Assembly (NCBI RefSeq): GCF_016642265.1
Contig: NZ_MRXX01000009.1
Span: 1-55,878, forward strand
DNA: 55,878 bases
Source: Streptococcus lactarius
Lineage (GTDB): Bacteria > Bacillota > Bacilli > Lactobacillales > Streptococcaceae
Reading direction: 5' to 3'
Shown piece after piece: positions 1-8,067 of the stretch. Position 1 is the stretch's first letter; each line of letters begins with the position of its first letter. The position numbers and the translations under genes were made by a program. The notes beneath the pieces were generated by a model, which was given only the letters and a program-made list of their open reading frames with translations, was not told where the DNA came from and made no database searches.

Positions 1-118
1 GACAGATTTATTGTTTTTTTATTGTTCAGTACTATAACCTTTGTTATAGTGCCCTGCACATTGGTTCGTCTTGTTCAGTTTTCAAAGGTCTTTGTCGCTC
101 TCTTGCGACAACTATATT
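1..118 (-). other. Leader of an rRNA operon (16S gene lies just outside the window)
   Basis: Read on the minus strand, this stretch resembles the conserved streptococcal region between the rrn promoter and 16S rRNA. It carries a stem TTGTCGC/GCGACAA (92-111), a boxA-like CTTTGAAAACTG directly after it, and a second stem ACTATAAC/GTTATAGT (31-50). These look like the boxB/boxA-type antitermination and processing elements of rRNA leaders. The mature 16S start is not in the window. The assignment rests on remembered similarity to streptococcal 16S leaders. Confidence 0.75.
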
Positions 119-147
119 AGTATATCACGCCATTTCTTATCTGTCAA
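119..147 (-). promoter_or_regulatory. Strong rrn promoter
   Basis: On the minus strand a perfect TTGACA (142-147) is separated by 17 nt from TATACT (119-124), with an AT-rich tract upstream that could act as an UP element. It drives the rRNA leader described above. Confidence 0.85.
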
Positions 148-186
148 TACTTTTTTCTAAGTTTTTTTATTTTGTTGGGGGATTAT

Positions 187-213
187 TAAAAAAGGCCCTA
201 GAATTCTAGGACC
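187..213 (-). terminator. Terminator of hpf
   Basis: A ten-pair near-perfect stem (GGTCCTAGAA/TTCTAGGGCC) is followed on the minus strand by six T. It lies just after the hpf stop and insulates hpf from the rrn promoter. Confidence 0.85.
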
Positions 214-220
214 ATTCTGT

Positions 221-763
221 TTATTCTTTAACTTCTAATAAGCCAATATCTCCATCTTCTCTTCGATAGATCACATTGGTCGTGTTATCTTCAGCATCTC
301 GGTAAATGAAGAAATCATGAGCTAATAAATCCATCTGAAGGATTGCTTCTTCTAAGTCCATTGGTTCAAGATCAATTGTTTTTGAACGAACAACTTTTTC
401 AATTGTGCCAGCTTCTTCAACTACTGCATCTGTAAAGAGTTTGCCTGCACCAGATTTTACACGATTTTTCTTTTCGATTTTCGTTTTGTTTTTACGAATT
501 TGGCGTTCAATCTTATCTGTAACAAGATCGATGGATCCGTACATATCTTGTGAGACATCTTCAGCACGAAGAGTAATCGATCCTAATGGGATAGTGACTT
601 CTACTTTTGCAGTCTTTTGGCGGTAGACTTTTAAATTAACTCGGGCATCTAAATCTTGGTCTGCCTGAAAATATTTTTCAATCTTTTCAAGTTTAGAAAC
701 GACATAGTCGCGAATGGCTTCTGTTACTTCTAGGTTTTCACCACGGATACTATATTTAATCAT
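221..763 (-). CDS. hpf: Long-form ribosome hibernation promoting factor
   Basis: The 180-residue length fits the long HPF found in Firmicutes. Residues about 1-100 form the S30AE (YfiA/RaiA) domain, starting MIKYSIRGENLEVTEAIRDY and rich in basic residues. After a linker, residues about 125-180 form the C-terminal dimerisation domain with the conserved MDLLAHDFFIYRDAE stretch. In this family the N domain binds the 30S decoding site and the C domain joins two 70S particles into inactive 100S dimers. An AAGG motif precedes the ATG. The promoter overlaps a cre-like site, which suggests carbon-catabolite control. The gene sits between the com operon and an rRNA operon. Confidence 0.95.
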   Translation of the reverse strand: MIKYSIRGENLEVTEAIRDYVVSKLEKIEKYFQADQDLDARVNLKVYRQKTAKVEVTIPLGSITLRAEDVSQDMYGSIDLVTDKIERQIRKNKTKIEKKNRVKSGAGKLFTDAVVEEAGTIEKVVRSKTIDLEPMDLEEAILQMDLLAHDFFIYRDAEDNTTNVIYRREDGDIGLLEVKE

Positions 764-802
764 ATAAGTACCTTCTTTCTAAACATTTTACTTTATATGT
801 TT

Positions 803-831
803 ATTATAACGCTTTCACTATGATTTTGCAA
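803..831 (-). promoter_or_regulatory. hpf promoter with overlapping cre-like site
   Basis: On the minus strand TTGCAA (826-831), a 17-nt spacer and TATAAT (803-808) form a sigma-A promoter. The 14-mer TGAAAGCGTTATAA (804-817) matches the CcpA cre consensus TGWAANCGNTNWCA at all but one position and overlaps the -10 box. That geometry predicts repression. The same 14-mer occurs at the nagA promoter. Confidence 0.7.
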
Positions 832-840
832 ATCTTTTTC

Positions 841-1506
841 TTACCTTGCAATTGAAAATGTCTTTATTTCTTTCACACCTTTTTCAGTTAATAGTTGCTT
901 CATCAGCTCGATTGTTTTACCGGTAGTATAGATATCATCAACGATTAAATACTGTTTATTCTTTTGAACCTTCCCCTTTAAACGGAAATGTTGGCTTGTT
1001 TTTAACCGTTCTTCTCTTGTTTTTTTAGATTGCGCTACCCCATCCTTTTTTTCAAATATATCACTATAGTTTATCTTTGCATCATCTAATATGGTTGAGA
1101 TTTGATTAAAGCCCCTTTCTTGCTTTTTCTCTTTACTAATGGGTGTTGGAACAACTATGTAATTCTTATATTTTTTTAGTTCTGTTTTTAATCTTCTTGA
1201 AAATACTTTTCCTAGTAGTTTATCTCCTTCAAACTTGTAACGTTTAAAGTATTCTTTCATCGATTCGTTGTACCTATATATAGCTTCATGATGGACGATA
1301 TTCCCCTTTTGTTCCCACAATTCACAGTCCTTGCAGATCTGTTCTTCTTTCTCTTTAAAACATCTTGGGCAATGAATGCTCCCAATCTCTTGAAACGATT
1401 CTTTACATTCTTTGCAAATCCACTCTTCTTGATGACATAAAAGGAATAGCTCTCTAAACTGATGGTTCTCTCTTAATTCTTTTTCACAAAGTAAACATTG
1501 TTTCAA
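841..1506 (-). CDS. comFC: Competence protein ComFC, phosphoribosyltransferase-like
   Basis: The 221-residue protein has an N-terminal zinc-binding region with CxxC pairs (CLLCEKEL, CKECKESF, CPRCFKEK, CKDC), then a type-I phosphoribosyltransferase-like domain. That domain shows the VVPTP strand, the ERGFNQI segment, and the PRPP-loop-like YLIVDDIYTTGKT. ComFC is a late competence protein that acts with ComFA in DNA uptake; its biochemical activity is not settled. The start overlaps the end of comFA by 4 nt, so the two should be translationally coupled. Expression should follow the SigX cin-box upstream of comFA. Confidence 0.93.
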   Translation of the reverse strand: MKQCLLCEKELRENHQFRELFLLCHQEEWICKECKESFQEIGSIHCPRCFKEKEEQICKDCELWEQKGNIVHHEAIYRYNESMKEYFKRYKFEGDKLLGKVFSRRLKTELKKYKNYIVVPTPISKEKKQERGFNQISTILDDAKINYSDIFEKKDGVAQSKKTREERLKTSQHFRLKGKVQKNKQYLIVDDIYTTGKTIELMKQLLTEKGVKEIKTFSIAR

Positions 1507-2801
1507 AAGCCTGCCTCCTGATTCATTTCTTTAATTTCCTTTACAGCGTTTTTCATGGCTTTTGTGTTTCCATCAGCTAAAAAGAGTAACTGTCCTGTTG
1601 GTCTTTCTTTACTACGACCAACTCTTCCTGAGATTTGTACCAATGTACTTTTCGTAAATAAGCAATGATTACTTTCTATAACAAAGACGTCTACTAAAGG
1701 AAAGGTAACTCCTCTCTCTAAAATGGTGGTTGAAACCAAAATGGATACTTCTCTATTTCTAAACTCCTCAACGATCCGTAATCGGTCCTCTGTTTTAGAA
1801 GAAACAAATCCAAGTTTTTCCTTTGGAAAATATTTCGTTAAAACATCTTTCAATTGTTTACCTAATTCAATTTCTGATACAAATAGTAGCAAGGGATAGG
1901 TTGTTTGTCTTTGCTGTTTTATAAGCTGCAGTAAATCATGTGGAATTTTTCCTTTTTCTATCTTCTGTCTAATTTTTGAAACCCATTTTATCTCAGGAAC
2001 TACTAAGGGGTTGCCGTGAAATCTTCTAGGTAGACTATAACGACTGACTTCCTTTTTCTTTACTTTCTTGTCCAATTCATCTGTAGAGGTTGCAGTTAAA
2101 TAAAGGGTGTTGCCTTCTTTTTTAATTGCATTTTGGGCTGCTTTATATAACACGGGATTGTCCACATAGGGGAAGGCATCCACTTCATCAATGATCAGAA
2201 GATCAAATGCTTTGTAAAACTTTAACAATTGGTGTGTGGTCGCGATCACCAAAGGCGTTCTAAAATAAGGCTCCGACTCTCCATGAAGCAAGGATATGGG
2301 GCAGGAAAAATCTTCCTTCATTCTTCGGTACAATTCGATACAAACATCAATTCGTGGTGTTGCAATACAAACTGCTTTACCATTCTTGATCGAATTCGCT
2401 ACAACTTGGTACATCATTTCCGTTTTTCCGGCACCTGTCACAGCGTGGACCAAAGCATTCTTGTTTCCTTTCACTGCTTGGATCAGTCCATCAGATACCT
2501 CTTGTTGATATGAAGTTAAGGTTCCTTTCCAGTTCAATACCTCTTGGCCTTCAAAGTCTTGCTGCGCTATGGCATACAGCTTCTGATCACTCCGGAGTCT
2601 TCCCAATTGGATACAGGCTCTACAATACAATACATCTTCACTCAACCTCCATAGTTTTTGATCAATCACACTACCACATCTAAAACAAACGTTGGCCCCA
2701 TTTTGTTTTTCTATTGCTGGAATTTCTTGGGCTATTTTATATAAATCATCTGTCATTTGACTCTTGGTTAAGAGCCTTCCATAAGTATCTTCAATCTTCA
2801 T
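1503..2801 (-). CDS. comFA: Competence DNA-uptake helicase/translocase ComFA
   Basis: This is a superfamily-2 DEAD-like ATPase. An N-terminal four-cysteine zinc site (CFRCG and CRAC) is followed by Walker A VTGAGKTEM, Walker B IIDEVDAF, the TATS motif III, and motif VI (QISGRVGRS). It is thought to power import of single-stranded DNA through ComEC. I place the start at the ATG at 2801 (MKIEDTYGRLLTKSQ), giving 432 residues, because it matches the usual streptococcal N-terminus. An in-frame extension to 2906 would run through the promoter and into the divergent gene. No Shine-Dalgarno precedes this ATG, and the cin-box lies only 7 nt upstream. Confidence 0.93.
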   Translation of the reverse strand: MKIEDTYGRLLTKSQMTDDLYKIAQEIPAIEKQNGANVCFRCGSVIDQKLWRLSEDVLYCRACIQLGRLRSDQKLYAIAQQDFEGQEVLNWKGTLTSYQQEVSDGLIQAVKGNKNALVHAVTGAGKTEMMYQVVANSIKNGKAVCIATPRIDVCIELYRRMKEDFSCPISLLHGESEPYFRTPLVIATTHQLLKFYKAFDLLIIDEVDAFPYVDNPVLYKAAQNAIKKEGNTLYLTATSTDELDKKVKKKEVSRYSLPRRFHGNPLVVPEIKWVSKIRQKIEKGKIPHDLLQLIKQQRQTTYPLLLFVSEIELGKQLKDVLTKYFPKEKLGFVSSKTEDRLRIVEEFRNREVSILVSTTILERGVTFPLVDVFVIESNHCLFTKSTLVQISGRVGRSKERPTGQLLFLADGNTKAMKNAVKEIKEMNQEAGF

Positions 2802-2808
2802 ACTTATT

Positions 2809-2816
2809 AATTCGTA
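2809..2816 (-). promoter_or_regulatory. cin-box (SigX/ComX promoter) of comFA-comFC
   Basis: The minus strand reads TACGAATT, seven of eight matches to the streptococcal combox TACGAATA. It lies directly upstream of comFA, where a late competence promoter is expected. The box ends 7 nt before the ATG, so transcription should start at or next to the start codon. Confidence 0.75.
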
Positions 2817-2820
2817 AAAA

Positions 2821-2850
2821 TTGGTGAAAATAGTTCTTTTTTTGTAAAAT
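2821..2850 (+). promoter_or_regulatory. Promoter of the IMPACT-family gene, divergent from comFA
   Basis: TTGGTG (2821-2826), an 18-nt spacer and TAAAAT (2845-2850) form a plausible sigma-A promoter. The predicted +1 falls at about 2857, the A of the ATG itself. Confidence 0.5.
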
Positions 2851-2856
2851 AAAACT

Positions 2857-3501
2857 ATGGAATATATTACATTTAAAGTTGACGGTACCGTCCAGGAAGA
2901 AATCAAAAAATCTAAATTTATTTGTCATGTTAAACGTGTCTCTTCTGAAGAGGAAGCTAGAGATTTTATCAACGCGATCAAGAAGGAACACTACAAGGCT
3001 ACACATAATTGCTCTGCTTTCATCATTGGAGAACAAAGTAACATCAAACGGACTAGTGACGATGGCGAACCTAGTGGAACAGCGGGTGTACCGATGTTGG
3101 GAGTTTTAGAGAATCATCACATCGCCAATAGTTGTGTCGTGGTTACCCGCTATTTTGGGGGAATTAAATTAGGCGCTGGCGGTCTGATTCGTGCATACTC
3201 TGGAAGTGTTGCTCAAGCGGTTCGAGAGATTGGGCTGGTAGAAATCAAAGAACAAGTGGTCCTAAGGATTACACTTTCTTATTCCCAATACCAAGAGTTT
3301 GTTAATTTTTTAAAAGATCATCAATTGACGGAACAAGATCCGCTGTTTACCGATCTGGTGACGACTACTATCTTTGTAGATAAAGAAAGCCAAAGTTCGA
3401 TCACAGCAGCTTTAGTCGAATTTTACAATGGCAAAGTCCATATAGAAGATCAAGGGATTCGTGAGGTTGAAGTACCCCTTCTTTTCCCTGAGAAGCAATA
3501 A
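2857..3501 (+). CDS. YigZ/YvyE (IMPACT) family protein
   Basis: The 214-residue protein has the UPF0029/IMPACT N-terminal domain (residues about 1-125) with typical KKSKFICH, TSDDGEPSGTAGVPML and VVTRYFGGIKLGAGGLIRAYSG stretches. A smaller C-terminal DUF1949-like domain follows. Family members are linked to translation stress (yeast Yih1/mammalian IMPACT), but the bacterial role is unclear. It is divergent from comFA with only 55 nt between start codons, a neighbourhood common in streptococci. No Shine-Dalgarno is visible before the ATG, and the best -10 box suggests a leaderless mRNA. Confidence 0.9.
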   Translation: MEYITFKVDGTVQEEIKKSKFICHVKRVSSEEEARDFINAIKKEHYKATHNCSAFIIGEQSNIKRTSDDGEPSGTAGVPMLGVLENHHIANSCVVVTRYFGGIKLGAGGLIRAYSGSVAQAVREIGLVEIKEQVVLRITLSYSQYQEFVNFLKDHQLTEQDPLFTDLVTTTIFVDKESQSSITAALVEFYNGKVHIEDQGIREVEVPLLFPEKQ

Positions 3502-3512
3502 AGCACTTAAAA

Positions 3513-3547
3513 TAAACAAAACCTATTGGCAACGATAGGTTTTGTTT
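3513..3547 (+). terminator. Terminator after the IMPACT-family gene
   Basis: A 13-bp perfect stem (AAACAAAACCTAT/ATAGGTTTTGTTT) with an 8-nt loop lies 12 nt after the stop codon. The T-rich 3' arm serves as the U-tract. Confidence 0.8.
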
Positions 3548-3571
3548 ATCGCATCCATAAAAATTCTATAT

Positions 3572-3600
3572 TTTACTTTCTTCCCGTAAGAGACTATACT
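3572..3600 (+). promoter_or_regulatory. cysK promoter
   Basis: TTTACT (3572-3577), a 17-nt spacer and TATACT (3595-3600) lie 36 nt before the cysK ATG. I see no clear operator. Confidence 0.65.
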
Positions 3601-3636
3601 AGATAATATCAAGAGAACCTAGAATTGAGGTATACT

Positions 3637-4560
3637 ATGGCTATTTATGAAAATATTACAGAATTGATTGGAAACACTCCGATTGTCAAGTTGAATCGTC
3701 TTGTTCCTGAAGGAGCTGCAGATGTCTATGTTAAACTAGAAGCTTTCAACCCTGGATCATCTGTCAAAGACCGGATTGCTTTGAGCATGATTGAAAAAGC
3801 TGAAGCAGATGGCAAAATTAAACCAGGTGATACGATTGTTGAAGCAACTAGTGGAAATACTGGGATTGGTTTGTCATGGGTTGGAGCAGCAAAAGGCTAT
3901 AAAGTTGTGATTGTCATGCCTGAAACCATGAGTGTGGAACGTCGTAAAATCATCCAAGCTTACGGAGCTGAACTCGTTTTAACCCCTGGTAGCGAAGGAA
4001 TGAAAGGTGCTATTGCCAAAGCTGAAGCAATTGCTGCAGAACGAAACGGTTTCCTTCCTCTTCAATTTGAAAACCCTGCTAACCCAGAGGTTCATGAAAG
4101 AACAACTGGACAAGAAATCGTTGATGCTTTTGGAAAAGAAGGCCTTGATGCTTTCGTTGCAGGTGTCGGTACTGGTGGTACTGTTTCTGGTATTTCTCAT
4201 ACGTTGAAAAAGAATAATCCAGCAGTTAAAGTCTATGCTGTTGAGGCCAATGAATCTGCAGTCCTTTCTGGTGAAAAACCTGGACCACATAAAATCCAAG
4301 GGATTTCAGCTGGTTTTATTCCAAATACTTTAGACACAAATGCTTATGATGGCGTTCGTCGTGTGTCTTCTGAGGAAGCTTTCGAACTAGCACGTGCTAT
4401 CGGGGGAGCTGAAGGATTCTTAGTCGGTATTTCTAGTGCTGCTGCGATCTATGCTGCGATTGAAGTAGCTAAAGAATTGGGTAGCGGCAAAAAAGTTCTT
4501 GCTCTTGCACCAGATAATGGCGAACGTTACCTTTCTACTACTCTTTACGAATTTGAATAA
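3637..4560 (+). CDS. cysK: Cysteine synthase A (O-acetylserine sulfhydrylase)
   Basis: This PLP enzyme makes L-cysteine from O-acetylserine and sulfide. Visible signatures are [11 protein letters not shown] near the N-terminus, [11 protein letters not shown] with the PLP lysine, the TSGNTG substrate loop, and the GTGGTVSG phosphate-binding loop. I choose the ATG at 3637 because GAGG sits six bases upstream; an in-frame TTG at 3625 has no such support. The resulting 307 residues is the normal length. It is monocistronic, with its own promoter and a terminator shared with the convergent S1-domain gene. Confidence 0.96.
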   Translation: MAIYENITELIGNTPIVKLNRLVPEGAADVYVKLEAFNPGSSVKDRIALSMIEKAEADGKIKPGDTIVEATSGNTGIGLSWVGAAKGYKVVIVMPETMSVERRKIIQAYGAELVLTPGSEGMKGAIAKAEAIAAERNGFLPLQFENPANPEVHERTTGQEIVDAFGKEGLDAFVAGVGTGGTVSGISHTLKKNNPAVKVYAVEANESAVLSGEKPGPHKIQGISAGFIPNTLDTNAYDGVRRVSSEEAFELARAIGGAEGFLVGISSAAAIYAAIEVAKELGSGKKVLALAPDNGERYLSTTLYEFE

Positions 4561-4570
4561 TTCTTAATAT

Positions 4571-4608
4571 AAAAAAACTTCGCTAGGTTTTATCAACCTA
4601 GCGAGGTT
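4571..4608. terminator. Bidirectional terminator between cysK and the S1-domain gene
   Basis: The stem CGCTAGGTT/AACCTAGCG is flanked by an A-run on the left and a T-run on the right, so it can stop transcription from both convergent genes. Confidence 0.85.
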
Positions 4609-4609
4609 T

Positions 4610-4975
4610 TTATTTCTTTTCTTGTTTCCCAAAAAATGCTTTTCCTTCCTTGACCCAGGTTGGCATTTGTTGAGCTAAGGGTGCAAAACCAGTCTTGTGA
4701 CGGTCATTTGAAAAACGATGGTGGCGAATCGTTCGCTGCGGTGTTTCTTCCAGCGTTCGCAAAGAGAGGCTGGCTTTCTTAGAATATTCATCAACATCAA
4801 TAACTTGGACAAAAACCTTCTCTCCAATTGAAAGAATATCCTGGATATGATTAACATAACCACTACGGATTTCTGAAATATGAATCAATCCCGTATCTCC
4901 CGAGGCGAGTTCAACGAAGGCTCCATAGGGTTGAATGCCTGTGATGGTTCCTTCTAACTTATCTCCAATTTTCAT
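4610..4975 (-). CDS. cvfD: S1 RNA-binding domain protein (CvfD/YugI-like)
   Basis: The first 70 or so residues form one S1 domain: GDKLEGTITGIQPYGAFVEL, GLIHISEI and KVFVQVIDVD. A short basic tail follows, giving 121 residues from the ATG at 4975. An upstream TTG at 4987 is less likely. Small single-S1 proteins of this type are post-transcriptional or general stress regulators in Gram-positives; pneumococcal CvfD is the model I have in mind. It begins one base after the stop of the HAD-cyclophilin gene, so it is probably the last gene of that unit. The symbol is by family resemblance. Confidence 0.82.
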   Translation of the reverse strand: MKIGDKLEGTITGIQPYGAFVELASGDTGLIHISEIRSGYVNHIQDILSIGEKVFVQVIDVDEYSKKASLSLRTLEETPQRTIRHHRFSNDRHKTGFAPLAQQMPTWVKEGKAFFGKQEKK

Positions 4976-4976
4976 A

Positions 4977-6377
4977 TTAGTCCTCAATTTCGATAGTTTG
5001 AATCACGACATCTTCTACTGGTTTATCCATCATACCTGTCTCAACAGCCGCGATTTCATCCAAAACGGCAAACGAAGTTTCATCCATCAATTGACCAAAT
5101 ACTGTATGGCGTTGGTCTAAGTGAGGAGTTCCTCCTTCTGTGGTATAGACTTCAGCTATTTTTTCAGGCCAACCACCACGGACCAATTCCTTTTTAGAAT
5201 AAGGAAGATGTTGATTTTGTACAATAAAGAATTGGCTGCCATTTGTGTTTGGTCCAGCATTGGCCATCGAAAGGGCTCCGCGAATATTGTACAATTCTTT
5301 TGAAAACTCATCCTCAAAGCTATCACCATAGATAGACTCACCTCCCATACCAGTACCTGTTGGATCTCCCCCTTGGACCATGAAATCTTTGATAATGCGG
5401 TGGAAAATAACTCCATCGTAATAACCAGACTTAGCAAGGGCCACAAAATTTGCAACTGTTTTTGGTGCTTGATCCGGAAATAATTGTATTTTCATCTCAC
5501 CGTGATTTGTTTTAATCACAGCGATAGGGCCTTCAACCGTAGCAAGATCTAACTGTGGTAATATCAATTCTTTTTCAACCATATTTAACTCCTCTAAGGC
5601 ATGGAATATGCCATCTTCTTCTAAATTCTTGGTAATATAATCTGCTTTTTCTTGCAACTCTGGTGCTGATTTCCCCATTGCGATGCTAATTCCAGCATAA
5701 TCAAACAGCTCCATATCATTTAAGCCATCTCCAAATGCCATAACATTTTCCGGTTTCAAACCTAAGTGATGGACAACTTGAGAAACTCCTGAAGCTTTTG
5801 AAGCTTCAAAGCTAACAACATCTGACGAATGGGGATGCCATGATACTAAGCGAAGTTCCTCTTGTAAGGAAACTGGTAACTCTATATCACCGTCGTGTTC
5901 ATCAAAGGTCCACATTTGGAAAATAGGTTCTTTCAAATGCAGATCTGGATCTACGGGTAAGTTGGGATAAATAACGTCAATAGCATCACTAATCATAGGG
6001 GTTCGTCGAGAAAGGGCAGCTTGATGACTAGCAACTAAACCGTAATCAATTTCGGATTTATTTGCCCAATCCACAAAAGAAGAAACGATTGCTTCATTGA
6101 TCGGTGATTGGTAGATAACAGTTCCTTTTGTATCTTCTATATAGGCACCGTTTAAAGTTACTAGAAAATCAGGCTTTAAGTCCATGATTTCAGGAACAAC
6201 TCCAAAAATTCCTCGTCCAGTTGCAATTCCTGTTAAGATTCCCTTCTCTTTTAGCTGATGAAAGACGTCTTTAACAGATTCTGGGATCAATCCTGTTTCT
6301 TTTGCACGTAGTGTATCATCAATGTCAAAAAAGACGATTTTTACTTTTTTTGCTTTATAACGTAATTTTGCGTCCAC
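4977..6377 (-). CDS. Fused Cof-type HAD phosphatase and cyclophilin peptidyl-prolyl isomerase
   Basis: Residues about 1-265 are a HAD-IIB (Cof) domain with the FFDIDDT motif (D18, D20) and the GDGLNDMEL metal site. Residues about 275-466 are a cyclophilin domain with [19 protein letters not shown] and NGSQFFIVQ. The enzyme should combine sugar-phosphate or nucleotide phosphatase activity with proline isomerisation. This fusion recurs in streptococci. I place the start at a GTG at 6377 because AAGGGGGAG sits just upstream; the in-frame ATG at 6398 would lie before that site. There is no signal peptide, so it is cytoplasmic. Confidence 0.92.
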   Translation of the reverse strand: MDAKLRYKAKKVKIVFFDIDDTLRAKETGLIPESVKDVFHQLKEKGILTGIATGRGIFGVVPEIMDLKPDFLVTLNGAYIEDTKGTVIYQSPINEAIVSSFVDWANKSEIDYGLVASHQAALSRRTPMISDAIDVIYPNLPVDPDLHLKEPIFQMWTFDEHDGDIELPVSLQEELRLVSWHPHSSDVVSFEASKASGVSQVVHHLGLKPENVMAFGDGLNDMELFDYAGISIAMGKSAPELQEKADYITKNLEEDGIFHALEELNMVEKELILPQLDLATVEGPIAVIKTNHGEMKIQLFPDQAPKTVANFVALAKSGYYDGVIFHRIIKDFMVQGGDPTGTGMGGESIYGDSFEDEFSKELYNIRGALSMANAGPNTNGSQFFIVQNQHLPYSKKELVRGGWPEKIAEVYTTEGGTPHLDQRHTVFGQLMDETSFAVLDEIAAVETGMMDKPVEDVVIQTIEIED

Positions 6378-6403
6378 TTGTCTCCCCCTTCTTATCATGC
6401 TCT

Positions 6404-6412
6404 ATTATAGCA
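6404..6412 (-). promoter_or_regulatory. Extended -10 promoter before the HAD-cyclophilin gene
   Basis: The minus strand reads TGCTATAAT just after the liaR stop, an extended -10 without a good -35. It could give the fusion gene and cvfD transcription independent of liaFSR. Confidence 0.5.
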
Positions 6413-6421
6413 TGTTTTACC

Positions 6422-7054
6422 TTAAAAATCTTCTTGATTCACCAGATGGTGTCGGAAGGCATAGACGACCGCTTGCGTTCGATCACTAACTTCTAGTTTT
6501 GATAAAATATTGGAAACATGGGTCTTCACTGTTTTCAGGGAAATATAGAGTTCGTCTGCTATTCGCTGGTTTTCATACCCTTTGGTCAATAAAGCCAGAA
6601 TATCTCGCTCTCTAGCTGTGAGATCATCATGCAAGGCGGCATGATTCTTTCGTGACTCAACCTTTTGGCTAACTTCTGTCTCAATCGCAAACTCCCCCCT
6701 TGCAACTTTTCGAACAGCCTGTAAGATTTCAGTTGCTGAGGATGTTTTTAAAATATAGCCCTTTGCGCCTGCATCTAGGACAGGGTATATCTTTTCATTA
6801 TCCAAATACGATGTCAGAATGACAATTTTGGCTTCTGGCCATTCTTTGAGGATTGCAAGAGTCGCATCGATCCCGTTTAGTTCTGGCATCACAATATCCA
6901 TAATGATGACTTCTGGTCTTTCTTTCAGAGCTAACTCTACTCCTGCCTTACCATTTTGAGCTTCCAATACTTTGTCAATATCGGTTTGCATGGACAAGAA
7001 GCTCTTCAAACCTAATCGGACCATTTCATGGTCATCTACTAATAATACTTTCAT
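6422..7054 (-). CDS. liaR: Cell-envelope stress response regulator LiaR
   Basis: This is a 210-residue NarL/LuxR-type response regulator. The receiver domain has D7/D8, phospho-acceptor D53 in IIMDIVMPELNG, and the switch lysine in GYILKTSS. The C-terminal LuxR helix-turn-helix spans LTARERDILALLTKGY to KTVKTHVSNILSKL. It pairs with the NarL-type kinase LiaS encoded upstream, with a 4-nt overlap. In related bacteria LiaR responds to lipid-II-binding antibiotics and envelope damage. Confidence 0.95.
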   Translation of the reverse strand: MKVLLVDDHEMVRLGLKSFLSMQTDIDKVLEAQNGKAGVELALKERPEVIIMDIVMPELNGIDATLAILKEWPEAKIVILTSYLDNEKIYPVLDAGAKGYILKTSSATEILQAVRKVARGEFAIETEVSQKVESRKNHAALHDDLTARERDILALLTKGYENQRIADELYISLKTVKTHVSNILSKLEVSDRTQAVVYAFRHHLVNQEDF

Positions 7055-8067
7055 ACCGTTTCCTTTTTATCTTTTTCTTTTACAAGGAGGGGAACACGAA
7101 TATCCACCGCCACTCCCTTTTGGGGACTTGTTCGAATTTTAATGGTGCCCGCCATATCTTCTACTCGCTCTTGAATATTTTTCAAGCCATAACTCAAGCG
7201 TTCCAATTTTTCCTGCTCAAATCCGATGCCATCATCCACCATCCGTAAATGAAGTTGTTTTCCTTCCTGATTCAAATAAACATCCATTTGTTGAGCTCTG
7301 GCATGTTTCAAGGTATTGCTGACGATTTCTTGTACAATTCGAAAGAGGTGTTCTTCCATATCTTTTGGAATACTCACTTCATCGTGGTGGAAGAGAACGG
7401 TTAGGTTACTTTTTTCTTTTAGTTCCCTAAAAATCATCTCCATCCCTTCTACCAAACTTTTTCCTTCCAACTCTGTTGGCCGTAAGTGCAAAAGTAAGAC
7501 ACGTAAATCGTTTTGGGCTGTCCCTAGAATATCCGATACACCATTTAGTTGTTGCTCAATCTGTTTTTTCTCTAACTCAAGGACCTGAGCCGCCACTCCA
7601 GACAAAATCATATTAGCCGCAAATAATTCTTGACTAACCGTGTCATGTAGATCGCGCGCAATTCTCTTACGCTCGGTTTCTACAATTTCTTCTTCATTTC
7701 GCATAACACGATTTTCGCTTCTTTGTAAATTTTCTTCTAGACGATGGAGTTTTTTCTCCAATGCATTCAACTGTTGATTCAGTTCTTTGGGAGCAATTTC
7801 TTTTTGCTCTGAACCATTCATCATAGCTTCTACTTTTTGCTGAACCGCGTGGACGGTTACAAATTGGGTCATCTTCATAATCAAAAAGACCAAAGCCGTC
7901 AGTGCCAGTGTCAGACTGAAAATCAAAAATAGGAAGGATTGAAGCAAGGAAAAATTTGTAAAGAGGTCGTTCCAATGAAAACCAACAAAACTAAAAATGG
8001 TGTGACAAATCACTGCTATGACCATTAAAGAGTAAAAATAAAGTAATACATAGTCCATTTTTTTCAT
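7051..8067 (-). CDS. liaS: Envelope stress sensor histidine kinase LiaS
   Basis: The 338-residue protein has two N-terminal membrane segments (about 5-29 and 42-65) with a very short outside loop, typical of intramembrane-sensing kinases. A coiled-coil linker (80-130) leads to the HisKA_3 dimerisation motif RDLHDTVSQELFA with phospho-acceptor H141. The ATPase domain has N-box SNTLKHA, G1 DDGIGFE and G2 GYGLKNIQER. It overlaps liaF and liaR by 4 nt on each side, so the three should be co-translated. Confidence 0.95.
   Translation of the reverse strand: MKKMDYVLLYFYSLMVIAVICHTIFSFVGFHWNDLFTNFSLLQSFLFLIFSLTLALTALVFLIMKMTQFVTVHAVQQKVEAMMNGSEQKEIAPKELNQQLNALEKKLHRLEENLQRSENRVMRNEEEIVETERKRIARDLHDTVSQELFAANMILSGVAAQVLELEKKQIEQQLNGVSDILGTAQNDLRVLLLHLRPTELEGKSLVEGMEMIFRELKEKSNLTVLFHHDEVSIPKDMEEHLFRIVQEIVSNTLKHARAQQMDVYLNQEGKQLHLRMVDDGIGFEQEKLERLSYGLKNIQERVEDMAGTIKIRTSPQKGVAVDIRVPLLVKEKDKKETV

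Noticed and set aside
2801..2906. Longer ComFA N-terminus starting at 2906
   Set aside because: The extra 35 residues would overlap the cin-box and the start of the divergent gene. The family N-terminus begins at the ATG at 2801.
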